64,000 nt of DNA, taken from Extibacter muris. GTDB taxonomy: Bacteria > Bacillota > Clostridia > Lachnospirales > Lachnospiraceae. Below the pieces are notes generated by a model. It was not told where the DNA came from. It did no database searches and saw only the letters and a program-made list of their open reading frames with translations. Positions 8,854 through 17,477 of this stretch are shown one piece after another. How positions within the stretch are numbered: the stretch's first letter is position 1; each line of letters begins with the position of its first letter. A program made the translations under genes and the position numbers. The stretch spans positions 124,001 through 188,000 of the forward strand of contig NZ_SMMX01000006.1 in NCBI RefSeq assembly GCF_004345005.1, given 5' to 3'.

Positions 8854-9435
8854 TTATGGCTTGACGATCTTAGATGCGCCCGCCATGGTCTCTACTATGC
8901 TGTACATATTGGTCACTGTACCGACCGCAAGCTTTTCCTTCAGGCCATAGTAGTCAAGGCATGTCCCGCACGTCATGATCTCGACCCCCTGGGACTCAAG
9001 CAGCCTCAGATCTTCCAGAGAATCCGAGCCCTCCGCCGTAAGGGTCGCGCCCCCATTGTAGAACAGCATCGTCTTCGGAAGCACATCGAGCTGCGTTACG
9101 GCAAAGATGAAGCCCTTGATAAGCACCTTCCCGAGTTCGTCATTTCCCGTGCCCATCCGGTCGGAGGAAACGGCAACTACAAGGTTCCCGGCCTCCTCAG
9201 CCTTTTCAGCCGGAATGTCATCCATCTGTATGGTTATCTTATATGCTCCTTCGGCCGTCTGCTCTGAAGCAGCCTTGCCTCCCTCGCTTTCCGCCATCTT
9301 CGTCACATTCTGCACCGCAATCTCATTGTCTACCAGAACTTCAATCGTCTCCGGCCCTGTAAGCGCCTGCATTGCCTTTTTGGTCTTGATAACCGGGACA
9401 GGGCAATTGTCTCCCATTGCATTGACTGTAATCAT
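8854..9435 (-). CDS. yedF: YedF-type selenium metabolism protein
   Basis: A 193-residue protein with two parts. Residues 1-75 are a TusA-like domain with DNCPVPVIK, the C-P-x-P persulfide motif. The C-terminal DsrE-like domain carries TCGTCLDYYG near residues 150-160. This two-domain form occurs next to selD in many selenium users. The ATG at 9435 was chosen because GGTGG lies upstream and the TusA-like domain starts exactly there. It is the first gene of the selDAB-lysR operon, 63 nt before selD. Confidence 0.88.
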   Translation of the reverse strand: MITVNAMGDNCPVPVIKTKKAMQALTGPETIEVLVDNEIAVQNVTKMAESEGGKAASEQTAEGAYKITIQMDDIPAEKAEEAGNLVVAVSSDRMGTGNDELGKVLIKGFIFAVTQLDVLPKTMLFYNGGATLTAEGSDSLEDLRLLESQGVEIMTCGTCLDYYGLKEKLAVGTVTNMYSIVETMAGASKIVKP

Positions 9436-9482
9436 CGTACTTCCACCTTTCAGTAATTTGATGTTCCCATCACCTGGCACTT

Positions 9483-9497
9483 ATAGACATATTCTAT
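9483..9497. promoter_or_regulatory. Candidate LysR box upstream of yedF-selD
   Basis: ATAGACATATTCTAT is a dyad of ATAGA-N5-TCTAT that satisfies the T-N11-A rule of LysR proteins. It lies about 50 bp before the yedF start, in the only leader of the operon. Two more copies occur at 3369 and 10323, all preceded by TT. Confidence 0.55.
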
Positions 9498-9533
9498 CAC
9501 TAATGCCATAAAAGGTAAATGGGTAAATGCTAT

Positions 9534-10190
9534 TTATCTCGTATAATATTGCGGGACAAGACCTCTTTCCAGTCCCACGATATGATACCGTCCATTATGG
9601 TAATATGCCGGTTTCAGGCCGCCTTTCCTAAATGCACGAAGCAATTCCTCCTCCGTCTTCACTTCTTCCGGAAAATAAGTGGCACATACGCCGACCTTTT
9701 CCGGTACATGGCAGTCGCTGGAGCCCAAAGTGACAAGATCAAGCCTGTCGGCATAAAGCGCGGCCCTGCCGCATGCCTCACGTGATGTACTTCCGTTCAG
9801 CACCTCAATGCCGTCCAGCCCCTTCACCTTCAGCAGATGCTCTTCGAGCCCCCTGTTGTTATTCCGGAACGGATGCGCGGCAAAGCAGACCCCGCCCTGG
9901 GCCTTGACCATATCAATGAATTCCTGCGCCGGTATGCGCTCCTTGGGATATTCTCCGATGCCGAACGCTACGATATCGCCTTCCAGAGAATAATATTCAA
10001 TCCCCGTAAAAATGGGAAAATCCACTTCTGCCGAATATTCCCGGGCATATTCCCGCAGCCCCATGCTGTCATGGTCTGTTATGCAGATACCCCCCAGCCC
10101 TTTTTCTCTTCCTAGCTCCACGATTTCACGCAACGTAAGGAAACTGTCTTTTGAATAGGTCATCTCATGCATATGCGTATCAATAAACAT
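9534..10190 (-). CDS. PHP-domain phosphoesterase (TrpH-like)
   Basis: A 218-residue metal-dependent phosphoesterase of the PHP superfamily. The metal-binding motifs are visible in order: DTHMHE near the N-terminus, CITDHDSMG, AAHPFRNN and GSSDCHVPE near the C-terminus. Relatives act on 3',5'-bisphosphonucleotides or short RNA 5' ends, but the substrate here is not determined. The ATG at 10190 follows AGGAG. It is upstream of yedF on the same strand, with 98 bp and a LysR box between, so it may be a separate unit. Confidence 0.8.
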   Translation of the reverse strand: MFIDTHMHEMTYSKDSFLTLREIVELGREKGLGGICITDHDSMGLREYAREYSAEVDFPIFTGIEYYSLEGDIVAFGIGEYPKERIPAQEFIDMVKAQGGVCFAAHPFRNNNRGLEEHLLKVKGLDGIEVLNGSTSREACGRAALYADRLDLVTLGSSDCHVPEKVGVCATYFPEEVKTEEELLRAFRKGGLKPAYYHNGRYHIVGLERGLVPQYYTR

Positions 10191-10293
10191 GCCATCCACT
10201 CCTGTCTGCTTATAGAAATTAGAAATAAAAAATATACCAGTTACCCGCAATAATACCTATGTTCATTATATAAACCTTCCGTCCCGTCATCAA

Positions 10294-10337
10294 ATAGACC
10301 TTTTTTATAATAGACGGCTATTATAGACATTATCTAT
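10294..10337. promoter_or_regulatory. Cluster of ATAGAC half sites with one full LysR-type dyad
   Basis: ATAGAC occurs at 10294, 10310 and 10323. The last is part of ATAGACATTATCTAT (10323-10337), matching the boxes at 9483 and 3369. The cluster lies in the divergent region between the PHP gene (-) and the methyltransferase gene (+), so it could control either. Confidence 0.5.
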
Positions 10338-10381
10338 ATGATGATTTTATAGAGATTCTGTGATATACTTGTCCCATAACA

Positions 10382-10417
10382 TATGCGGAAAAGGGCATTT
10401 CTCCCCTGTTCCGCATA
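10382..10417 (+). promoter_or_regulatory. Leader hairpin before the methyltransferase gene
   Basis: TATGCGGAA (10382-10390) pairs with TTCCGCATA (10409-10417), with inner AGGG/CCCT pairing. It lies about 40 bp before the start codon and after a possible -10 (TATACT, 10365-10370). It has no U-tract, so it is more likely a leader structure than a terminator. Confidence 0.4.
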
Positions 10418-10455
10418 AATATTGAGGAATACCGACAGAAAGGAATCTCATATAC

Positions 10456-11313
10456 ATGTGGATTGCAGACCAATGGAACGATTATGAAGTATTAGATTGC
10501 AGCAGAGGCGAAAAGCTCGAACGATGGGGCCGCTTCGTCCTTGTGCGCCCGGACCCCCAGGTCATCTGGGATACCCCGAAGGAAAATAAAGGATGGCACA
10601 ACAAAAACGGCCACTACCACCGCAGCAAGAAAGGCGGCGGAGAGTGGGAGTTCTTTCATCTGCCTGAACAGTGGCAGATCCACTATAAGGAGCTGACTTT
10701 TAACCTGAAGCCTTTCAGCTTCAAGCATACAGGACTCTTTCCGGAACAGGCTGTTAACTGGGACTGGTTTTCCGATAAGATTAAAAAAGCAGGACGCCCT
10801 GTAAAAGTTCTGAACCTGTTCGCCTATACCGGCGGCGCCACGCTTGCGGCGGCAGCGGCAGGCGCAAGCGTCACCCACGTAGATGCCTCGAAGGGAATGG
10901 TTGCCTGGGCAAAGGAAAATGCAGCGTCTTCCGGACTTTCCGACAGGCCCGTTCGATGGCTTGTGGATGACTGCGTCAAGTTTGTAGAACGGGAAATACG
11001 CCGGGGCAGCACATACGACGCCATCATAATGGATCCCCCTTCATACGGGCGGGGTCCAAAAGGGGAAATCTGGAAGATTGAAGATGCCATACATCCGCTT
11101 ATCCGACTATGTACGCAGCTATTGACAGAACGGCCTCTTTTCTTCCTTGTCAATTCCTACACGACAGGGCTTGCTCCTGCCGTGCTGGCCTATATGCTCG
11201 GCACCGAACTTAAGAAATATAACGGACGTGTAGAAGCCCAGGAAATAGGGCTGCCTGTCACAGACTCCGGACTGGTACTGCCCTGCGGGGCCTCCGGGCG
11301 GTGGGAAGCTTAG
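10456..11313 (+). CDS. RlmK/RlmI-like class I SAM-dependent methyltransferase
   Basis: A 285-residue Rossmann-fold methyltransferase. The SAM-binding motif is LNLFAYTGGATLAAAAAGA (about residues 118-136), followed by THVDASKGMVAWAKEN and the catalytic-type motif IIMDPPSYGRGPKG. The C-terminal LPCGASGRWEA is also characteristic. Relatives methylate 23S rRNA bases. It has no N-terminal PUA domain as in RlmI. It is transcribed alone, and nothing in the context links it to selenium except the shared upstream boxes. Confidence 0.8.
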   Translation: MWIADQWNDYEVLDCSRGEKLERWGRFVLVRPDPQVIWDTPKENKGWHNKNGHYHRSKKGGGEWEFFHLPEQWQIHYKELTFNLKPFSFKHTGLFPEQAVNWDWFSDKIKKAGRPVKVLNLFAYTGGATLAAAAAGASVTHVDASKGMVAWAKENAASSGLSDRPVRWLVDDCVKFVEREIRRGSTYDAIIMDPPSYGRGPKGEIWKIEDAIHPLIRLCTQLLTERPLFFLVNSYTTGLAPAVLAYMLGTELKKYNGRVEAQEIGLPVTDSGLVLPCGASGRWEA

Positions 11314-11411
11314 TAGTAGGTTTCGTAAAGGAGACGCCGATGGGGCGGTATGGGGCATCTGCTGCGATTCGTCCGGGAACTGCGACTATCACACAGATTC
11401 GTAAAGCAGGA

Positions 11412-11473
11412 AGAGCCGGAATCAGGTACAGTGATGTTATCTCATATAACATCGCCTGCCTGTTTCCGGCTCT
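11412..11473 (+). terminator. Long hairpin downstream of the methyltransferase gene
   Basis: AGAGCCGGAA (11412-11421) pairs perfectly with TTCCGGCTCT (11464-11473). Inside, CAGG/CCTG and GATGTTAT/ATAACATC extend the stem. ATTTAATCC follows. It is about 100 bp after the stop, so it could be the terminator or the first element of the structured region that follows. Confidence 0.5.
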
Positions 11474-11479
11474 ATTTAA

Positions 11480-11743
11480 TCCTTCAGCCGACGCAGCCAG
11501 CGGCTATCCGCCGGCCAGTAACGTCACGCAGCCACCCCTTCCCTTGCCAGTAAAGTAGATAGCCGGGCGGAAGCCGGGTGGCAGATGCGCAGGTGTAAGC
11601 GTAAGAGGCGGAGAATCCGTCCCGGTATCCCTGGTTTGCGGGAGAGGAGCTGCTATCAGCGACTCTGCCGCAAAGTTAGGAGGCCGTGGGCTAGTCGAAG
11701 CCTCGGACGCATCGGAGCAGATGCCACCCGGCTTCCGCCCGGC
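11480..11743. ncRNA. Candidate structured RNA of unknown class
   Basis: No convincing protein is encoded between 11314 and 11746. A 22-bp perfect stem (11562-11583 with 11722-11743) closes a ~138-nt interior that can form at least three hairpins: CGGAGAATCCG; TTTGCGG...CCGCAAA enclosing AGAG/CTCT and GCTG/CAGC with facing GA steps; and GAGGC...GCCTC. Upstream another stem, CAGCGG/CCGCCG-like, lies near 11490-11510. Facing GA steps look like sheared pairs in RNA. The direction is not settled. I did not recognise RNase P RNA, tmRNA, SRP RNA or a cobalamin riboswitch in it. Confidence 0.5.
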
Positions 11744-11746
11744 GCC

Positions 11747-12415
11747 CTAATTTACCAAGCCCCCATTGAAGGCCTCCAGTAGCGCCGGTACCTCGTGCAG
11801 CGTCTCCACTACCTTGTATGTAAGCCGCGTCAATGCTTCATCCGGCCTTACCAGGTCGGGCACCATCACAGGCACCATACCCGCCGCATGGGCGGAACGT
11901 ATGCCGTTTGGCGAGTCCTCCAGAGCCATGCAGCGGCCGGCATCCGCCCCGATTGCCATACATGCGGACAGATATATCTCCGGATCCGGCTTGGCCCGGC
12001 TCACCATGTCACCGAATACAAAACCGTCAAAGTATCCTTTGATTCCGGCATCGGTCAGATTACGAAGCGCATATTCGCCTCTCGAGGAAGTGGCGACCGC
12101 AGTCTTAAGCCCGTGCGCCCGGGCATACAGGAGAAGCTCTTTGACCCCGGGTTTCATAGGAAGCCCCTCCTCGTCTGTTATCTTACGGAAACGCACTCTT
12201 GTAAGAGCCGCAAACTCCTCATGTGGAAAATCAGCCCCGACAGCCTGTGAAAAATACTCCTTCCGGCTGACCGCATTCATCCCAAGCGTATGATATATAT
12301 GGCTGCCCATCCGGGGAATCCCGAGTACGTTGCCACAGTCCTCCCAAGAGCGCTGGACAATGCGCTCTGAATCAAACAGCAGGCCGTCCATGTCAAATAT
12401 AAGTGCATCTATCAT
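11747..12415 (-). CDS. HAD-superfamily phosphatase (beta-phosphoglucomutase-like)
   Basis: A 222-residue HAD hydrolase. Motif I is IFDMDGLLFDSE (nucleophile Asp9), motif II VATSSRGE, motif III lysine in RAKPDPEIY and motif IV LEDSPNGI. The small helical cap between residues 15 and 80 fits the phosphoglucomutase/sugar-phosphatase group. The substrate cannot be told. It starts 3 nt after the stop of the small upstream gene, so the two are an operon. Its stop lies 4 nt from the big stem of the structured region. Confidence 0.85.
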   Translation of the reverse strand: MIDALIFDMDGLLFDSERIVQRSWEDCGNVLGIPRMGSHIYHTLGMNAVSRKEYFSQAVGADFPHEEFAALTRVRFRKITDEEGLPMKPGVKELLLYARAHGLKTAVATSSRGEYALRNLTDAGIKGYFDGFVFGDMVSRAKPDPEIYLSACMAIGADAGRCMALEDSPNGIRSAHAAGMVPVMVPDLVRPDEALTRLTYKVVETLHEVPALLEAFNGGLVN

Positions 12416-12418
12416 CTT

Positions 12419-12580
12419 CTAAAACTCAATTCCTTTCCCGAGTGCATCCTTCAGATAATCCGATACCTCTTCAAGCTTGTTGATAATCTCCTGCTTCTCC
12501 TCCCACTCGTCACCCCGCATGTCTTTTGCCGCAAGACATTTCTGAATGTGCTTCACTTCTTTTATCAGTTCTTCCGTCAT
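12419..12580 (-). CDS. Small acidic helical protein, unknown
   Basis: A 53-residue protein, MTEELIKEVKHIQKCL... ending in KDALGKGIEF. It is rich in Glu, Lys and Leu and probably a coiled-coil or helical hairpin. The ATG at 12580 follows AAGGGGG at good spacing. It lies directly ahead of the HAD gene. I do not recognise a family. Confidence 0.55.
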   Translation of the reverse strand: MTEELIKEVKHIQKCLAAKDMRGDEWEEKQEIINKLEEVSDYLKDALGKGIEF

Positions 12581-12768
12581 TATCATAACCCCCTTTGCTG
12601 TCTCACTCAGATCCGCCTGAACCAATCAATGGCAGATCATCATGTATATAAACAGTATATCACACTCTGCCGTGACGTGACAAACGCTTCCTCATCCATC
12701 CTTATTGAACGTTGGCGGCCCCATATGCTATACTGAAAAGTATCAAGCATAAGAGAGGTCGTTGCACT

Positions 12769-13581
12769 ATGAAAGAAATCAAACGAATCCCACTGGAAGG
12801 ACTCTTCAACACACGTGACCTTGGCGGGTTCCCTGCTGCAGACAACCGGCACATCAGACCCTGCAGGCTCATAAGAAGCGGCATGCTCCGCGATATGACC
12901 GGGCAGGACAAGGAGACCCTCGCATATACATACGGCTTAAAGAACATTGTAGACTTCCGCACCACGCATGAGCAGTCCGAAAGCCCCGACCCGGCTATCC
13001 CGGGGGTGCGGCACATAAGCATTCCTATCTTGGAAGCCATGACAGCCGGAATTACCCACGACGAAGAATCCGACAGGCAGCTCTCTCTCGGAGAGGCGAC
13101 CATGAGCATGAAAGAGCGGGGCATAGACCCGGCCGCCTACATGCGGCAGATGTATGAAGATATCATCACCAGCGAATATGCACTGAAGCAGTACCGCCGC
13201 TTTTTCAATCTCCTCGCGGCACAGGCCGAAGGCGCCACTCTCTGGCACTGCAGCGCCGGCAAGGACCGGGTCGGCATCGGTACGGCTATGCTTCTCTACA
13301 TGCTCGGCGTGGACATCGATACGATTATGGAAGACTATATGATGACAGGCACATTTCTGCAGGAAGAGATTGATAAGATTATCAGCGGCCTCTCCCACCG
13401 GTTCAAAGATTCATCCGCACTGGAAAGCATACGGATCTGCATGGGAGTGAAGGAAGATTATCTTGAGACCGTCTTTGGCATTATGAAGCAGACATCCGGC
13501 AGCATCAGCGCCTTCCTGGAAGATAAGGTAGGACTGGATCGAGGCAAAAGAGACACATTAAAGGCACTGTACCTTGAGTGA
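12769..13581 (+). CDS. Tyrosine/serine protein phosphatase (IphP-like)
   Basis: A 270-residue protein with the tyrosine-phosphatase loop HCSAGKDRVG, where Cys and Arg of C-x5-R are catalytic. The N-terminal GLFNTRDLGG is the other hallmark of the IphP/Y_phosphatase3 group. I start it at the ATG at 12769, where the family homology begins; a frame-open ATG 19 codons upstream lacks a good ribosome site. It is transcribed alone and ends in a hairpin that overlaps its stop codon. Relatives act on phosphotyrosine or phosphoinositides. Confidence 0.88.
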   Translation: MKEIKRIPLEGLFNTRDLGGFPAADNRHIRPCRLIRSGMLRDMTGQDKETLAYTYGLKNIVDFRTTHEQSESPDPAIPGVRHISIPILEAMTAGITHDEESDRQLSLGEATMSMKERGIDPAAYMRQMYEDIITSEYALKQYRRFFNLLAAQAEGATLWHCSAGKDRVGIGTAMLLYMLGVDIDTIMEDYMMTGTFLQEEIDKIISGLSHRFKDSSALESIRICMGVKEDYLETVFGIMKQTSGSISAFLEDKVGLDRGKRDTLKALYLE

Positions 13582-13588
13582 CAGTGCC
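13563..13588 (+). terminator. Hairpin overlapping the phosphatase stop codon
   Basis: GGCACTGT (13563-13570) pairs with ACAGTGCC (13581-13588). It spans the TGA stop and lies between convergent genes. The U-tract is weak. Confidence 0.5.
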
Positions 13589-13605
13589 CTGGCAGTATTA
13601 TCTAT

Positions 13606-14118
13606 CTATATGACTTTGCAGAAAACATAGCGGGGCAGCCCTCCGTACTTCTCCTCTTCCGCCACAATGTCATATCCAAGCTTCAGGAAATTATTCACGC
13701 TGTAGATGTTGTCCGGATGTGCTGTTCCCATCAGATATGTATATGCGGTGCCTGCCAGCAGCTTCTCGCCGCTGTCCATGAGCTGCTTCTGGATTCCACG
13801 GCCGCGGAAATGAGGAACGACGGCCGCGGACTCCATATGTGCGACTGCCATGCCCTGTTCTTGCGTAAGCTTTATATAGCTCCCGAGATTATCCTCAGAA
13901 TTCCCCGGATAACGGATAACGAGGAATCCCGCCAATGTATCTTCCGTAACAGCTTTTAACGTGATGCCCTCTTCTTCAATATGCCGTTCGAGAAAAGAGG
14001 TATCGTCGATGACATACCAGCCAGAGTCCCGGACTAGCCTGTATGAATCAACCATGATCTTCCGTATCGCAGGAACATCTCCGTATCCTGCCCGCTCTAT
14101 GCTCAATCTCTTGCTCAT
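13606..14118 (-). CDS. GNAT-family N-acetyltransferase
   Basis: A 170-residue acetyltransferase. The acetyl-CoA-binding signature is AAVVPHFRGRGIQKQLM (R-G-x-G type), followed by the family's C-terminal strands. The ATG at 14118 follows GGGAGG. The gene is divergent from the phosphodiesterase gene. The substrate is unknown. Confidence 0.8.
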   Translation of the reverse strand: MSKRLSIERAGYGDVPAIRKIMVDSYRLVRDSGWYVIDDTSFLERHIEEEGITLKAVTEDTLAGFLVIRYPGNSEDNLGSYIKLTQEQGMAVAHMESAAVVPHFRGRGIQKQLMDSGEKLLAGTAYTYLMGTAHPDNIYSVNNFLKLGYDIVAEEEKYGGLPRYVFCKVI

Positions 14119-14215
14119 AGATCCTCCCTCTCTCCATCCGTCAGCAGGTAGTAAACGAATGGCAGTTGTGTTATGATAAAATATGCAAAACGAAACGGAA
14201 AGGAACATATATGTT

Positions 14216-14746
14216 ATGAAAATTATGATTGCATCTGATATCCACGGCTCAGCCTATTACTGTAGGAAGATGATTGACGCATACCATATGGAGAAGGCGG
14301 ACCGCCTTCTCCTGCTCGGAGATATACTGTACCACGGTCCCCGCAACGCCCTTCCGGAAGATTACAATCCGAAAGAAGTCGCCTCCATGCTGAACGCGAT
14401 GAAGGAGGAGCTGCTCTGCGTCCGCGGCAACTGCGATACAGAAGTAGACCAGATGGTGCTTGATTTCCCAGTCATGGCAGATTACTGTCTGCTGGAACTC
14501 GGCGGACGTCCTGTATACGCTACCCACGGACACCACTGGAATCCACAGACGCCCCTTCCCCTTAAAACAGGAGACATCCTGCTGAACGGACACACCCACG
14601 TCCCGGCAAATGAGGACATGGGTGGCTATACGTACATGAATCCCGGCTCCGTCTCCATCCCGAAGGAAGGCTCCGCACACGGCTATATGCTGTTTGACGG
14701 CTGCTTTCAATGGAAAGACCTGGATGGCGGCATACTGGATATCTAA
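14216..14746 (+). CDS. YfcE/MJ0936-type metallophosphodiesterase
   Basis: A 176-residue calcineurin-fold phosphodiesterase with all metal motifs: SDIHGS at residues 6-11, LGDILYHGP, RGNCD, ATHGHHW and NGHTHVP. The lead and order match YfcE. The ATG at 14216 follows AAAGGA; an upstream frame start is less likely. The substrate is uncertain (cyclic nucleotides or phosphodiesters). It is convergent with the P-type ATPase gene, only 6 nt apart. Confidence 0.88.
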   Translation: MKIMIASDIHGSAYYCRKMIDAYHMEKADRLLLLGDILYHGPRNALPEDYNPKEVASMLNAMKEELLCVRGNCDTEVDQMVLDFPVMADYCLLELGGRPVYATHGHHWNPQTPLPLKTGDILLNGHTHVPANEDMGGYTYMNPGSVSIPKEGSAHGYMLFDGCFQWKDLDGGILDI

Positions 14747-14752
14747 TCCTCC

Positions 14753-17308
14753 CTATTCTCCTGCCTCTTTCTTGATTCGTTTCCGGTAAAGCTGCCTCAG
14801 CCATCCGACCAGCATCGTCAGGTAACGCAGCACAGGCTCTGTCGCGATCGAGAATACGACGAAAAGCATGATGCACTCCACGGACATTCCCGTAATGGCA
14901 AACAGGTCGGGAAGGAAGATGCTGCATGCCAGAAGCCCGATGATACTCCCAATCCAGACGATAACCCGAAGCGTATTGAGCGGCTGGCATATCTTGAACA
15001 GGATCATAAATCCGACAATTGCAAGCAGCATCGTTGCCGCGGTGGAGATATCCGACGGGCTCACGCCAAAGGTTCCGCCGAACACTACGAGAGCGCCGAC
15101 CGCAAGCACATCCGTCAATCCCGCCGGCAGTGCCTTCAGGAATACATTCGTCAGGAAATGCCCCTTGATCACTTCCTTGTTCGGCTGCAGTGCCAGGAAG
15201 AATGCCGGTATCCCTATGGTAAACATACTGATAAGCGATATCTGTGACGGTTCCAGAGGATACGTGATCATGAAGGCCACTGAGAACAATGAAAGCAGGA
15301 AGGAGAATATGTTCTTTACGAGAAACAGGCTTGCCGAACGCTGAATATTGTTGACGACCCTGCGGCCTTCCAGTACGACAGAAGGCATACACGAAAAGTC
15401 CGACTCGAGCAGGACTACCTGGGAAGCCTGCACTGCCGCCTCGCTGCCGGAGGCCATGGCGACGCTACAGTCCGCGTCCTTAAGGGCGAGCACATCGTTG
15501 ACACCGTCACCGGTCATGGCCACGGTCCTTCCCTGGCTTTTGAGCGCCTGCACGAACTGGCGCTTCTGTGCCGGCGTCACACGTCCGAACACGGTATATT
15601 TTGCTATCGCGTCCGCAATGTCCTCGTCCGTATGAAGCGTGGCAGCGTCCACATAGCTCTCTGCATCTTTGATTCCAGCTTCCTTAGCCACCTCCGACAC
15701 TGTCAGCGGGTTATCACCGGATATGACCTTCACCTCTACCCCCTGCTCCGCAAAATAAGCAAATGTCTCGGAAGCTTCCTTCCTGACCGGGTTGGCCAGA
15801 AGTATATAGGCGAGGGGCACCGCCTTTCCTGTCAGCGCTTTCCCGTCAATCTCGCCATCATAGTCTGCAAAGACAAGCACACGATACCCCTTCCCCGCAT
15901 ACTGCCGTATCTGCTCTTTATACGTCTCGTAATCGTCCCGGAGGATGAATTCCGGGGCACCGAGCACATGGGCCTTGTCCTCATATGTGACTCCGCTGTA
16001 TTTCGTCTTAGACGTAAACGGCGTAACCTTGACCGGCTTCTCGTCCGAGTGCTCCTTAAAGTAAGACTTGAGCGCTTCCATCGTGCTGTTGTCGCTGCTC
16101 ATGGCAAGCGCAAAATCTCCAACCAGCCTGGAAAGGCTGTCATTCCGTCCGCTCCCGACTGCTCCGTCATCTTTGCCTGCTCCATCATCTCTGTCTGCTC
16201 CGTCATCTTTCTCTGCTCCGGCGTCTTTGCCAAATCCGCCGGATTCCCCGTCCTGCGCACCCTTGGCACTGACTGGGACAAGCTTCTTGACGCTCATCGT
16301 ATTCTCTGTAATCGTCCCGGTCTTGTCCACACAGAGCACGTCCACCCTTGCCAGAGTCTCGATGCTCTTCATATCGTGAAGCAGCACCTTCTGCTTCGCG
16401 AGCCGCATGGAGCTGACTGCCAGCGCGACACTGGCAAGAAGGTACAGCCCCTCCGGTATCATTCCGATAACAGCGGCTACCATGGAAGTGATGCTGCCGC
16501 GGAGCGTCCCATGGTTGAAGAACAGGCTCTGTACCACAAGGGCGATGCCAATCGGTATAAGGGCGATGCCGATGAACTTCACAAGCTTGTTCAAAGAACG
16601 CATCATCTCAGACTGCTCGCCCTTCTGCATCGCCTTGGCTTCCAGCGTCAGCTTGGATATATAAGAATCGGCCCCCACATATTCCAGCCTTGCGTGGCAC
16701 TGCCCGGCGACTACAAAGCTTCCGGACATCAGATGGTCTCCTCTTTTCTTCGTAATCTCATCAGACTCTCCGGTCAGAAGCGATTCGTTGACCTGCACCT
16801 CGCCTGCCGCCACGACCGCATCCGCACATATCTGGTTTCCTGCTTTGAAGATGACGATATCATCCAGCACCAGCTCCTCAGAATCCACCGTCGACGTCCT
16901 TCCTTCCCGCACCGCAAGCGCCTGCGGCGCGTTGAGCATCGTCAGCTTCTCAAGGGTATTCTTGGCCCGTATTTCCTGCACGATACCGATAAGCGTATTG
17001 GCGATGATGACCGGCAGAAACGTCAGGTTACGGAATGACCCGACAAGGCAGAGCAGCACCGCCAGCACTGCGAAAATAAGGTTAAAATACGTAAATACAT
17101 TCTCATGTACGATTTCTTTTACTGTCTGCGCCGGGGGCTCCACCGACACGTTCCGGTATCCCGCCGCGGCGTGTTCCTTCACCTGCCTGGCCGAAAGGCC
17201 TTCTCTGTAGTCCGGCTCGTAGCGTGTTATCGGAGCACGTTCCTCCTCATACTCATATGTCTCTTCTTCTGTCTCTGTCCCGTATCCGGACTTCCGCCTC
17301 AAAAACAT
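14753..17308 (-). CDS. Cation-transporting P-type ATPase (CtpE-like)
   Basis: An 851-residue ion pump. The phosphorylated aspartate is in VLCVDKTGTIT (about residue 328), the phosphatase motif is LTGESDE, and the hinge is MTGDGVNDVLALKDADCSVA. The fourth membrane segment carries PEGL, as in CtpE-like calcium ATPases. There are about ten membrane segments. The nucleotide domain has an Asp/Gly/Lys-rich insertion, about residues 350-385, made by an imperfect DNA tandem repeat at ~16150-16240. The ATG at 17308 follows AAGGAGG. The ion is a guess (Ca2+ most likely). Confidence 0.85.
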   Translation of the reverse strand: MFLRRKSGYGTETEEETYEYEEERAPITRYEPDYREGLSARQVKEHAAAGYRNVSVEPPAQTVKEIVHENVFTYFNLIFAVLAVLLCLVGSFRNLTFLPVIIANTLIGIVQEIRAKNTLEKLTMLNAPQALAVREGRTSTVDSEELVLDDIVIFKAGNQICADAVVAAGEVQVNESLLTGESDEITKKRGDHLMSGSFVVAGQCHARLEYVGADSYISKLTLEAKAMQKGEQSEMMRSLNKLVKFIGIALIPIGIALVVQSLFFNHGTLRGSITSMVAAVIGMIPEGLYLLASVALAVSSMRLAKQKVLLHDMKSIETLARVDVLCVDKTGTITENTMSVKKLVPVSAKGAQDGESGGFGKDAGAEKDDGADRDDGAGKDDGAVGSGRNDSLSRLVGDFALAMSSDNSTMEALKSYFKEHSDEKPVKVTPFTSKTKYSGVTYEDKAHVLGAPEFILRDDYETYKEQIRQYAGKGYRVLVFADYDGEIDGKALTGKAVPLAYILLANPVRKEASETFAYFAEQGVEVKVISGDNPLTVSEVAKEAGIKDAESYVDAATLHTDEDIADAIAKYTVFGRVTPAQKRQFVQALKSQGRTVAMTGDGVNDVLALKDADCSVAMASGSEAAVQASQVVLLESDFSCMPSVVLEGRRVVNNIQRSASLFLVKNIFSFLLSLFSVAFMITYPLEPSQISLISMFTIGIPAFFLALQPNKEVIKGHFLTNVFLKALPAGLTDVLAVGALVVFGGTFGVSPSDISTAATMLLAIVGFMILFKICQPLNTLRVIVWIGSIIGLLACSIFLPDLFAITGMSVECIMLFVVFSIATEPVLRYLTMLVGWLRQLYRKRIKKEAGE

Positions 17309-17477
17309 GTTATCCTCCTTAAGCTGACCCTCCGGCAGCTGCTCTACGCTTCGTACTGCGCACATTTTACGCCGTATGGGAACATAAGGTTATTATACCT
17401 CCGCACACCTTATAATTCTATAAACAGTTTCTGAATTTTGTCTTATTTTTCCTATAAGGGCTTCCGGCACCTGTGCC

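Noticed and set aside
11314-11746. RNase P RNA, tmRNA, SRP RNA, cobalamin riboswitch or tRNA-Sec gene
   Set aside because: I looked for their conserved boxes on both strands and did not find them. The region stays an unnamed structured element.
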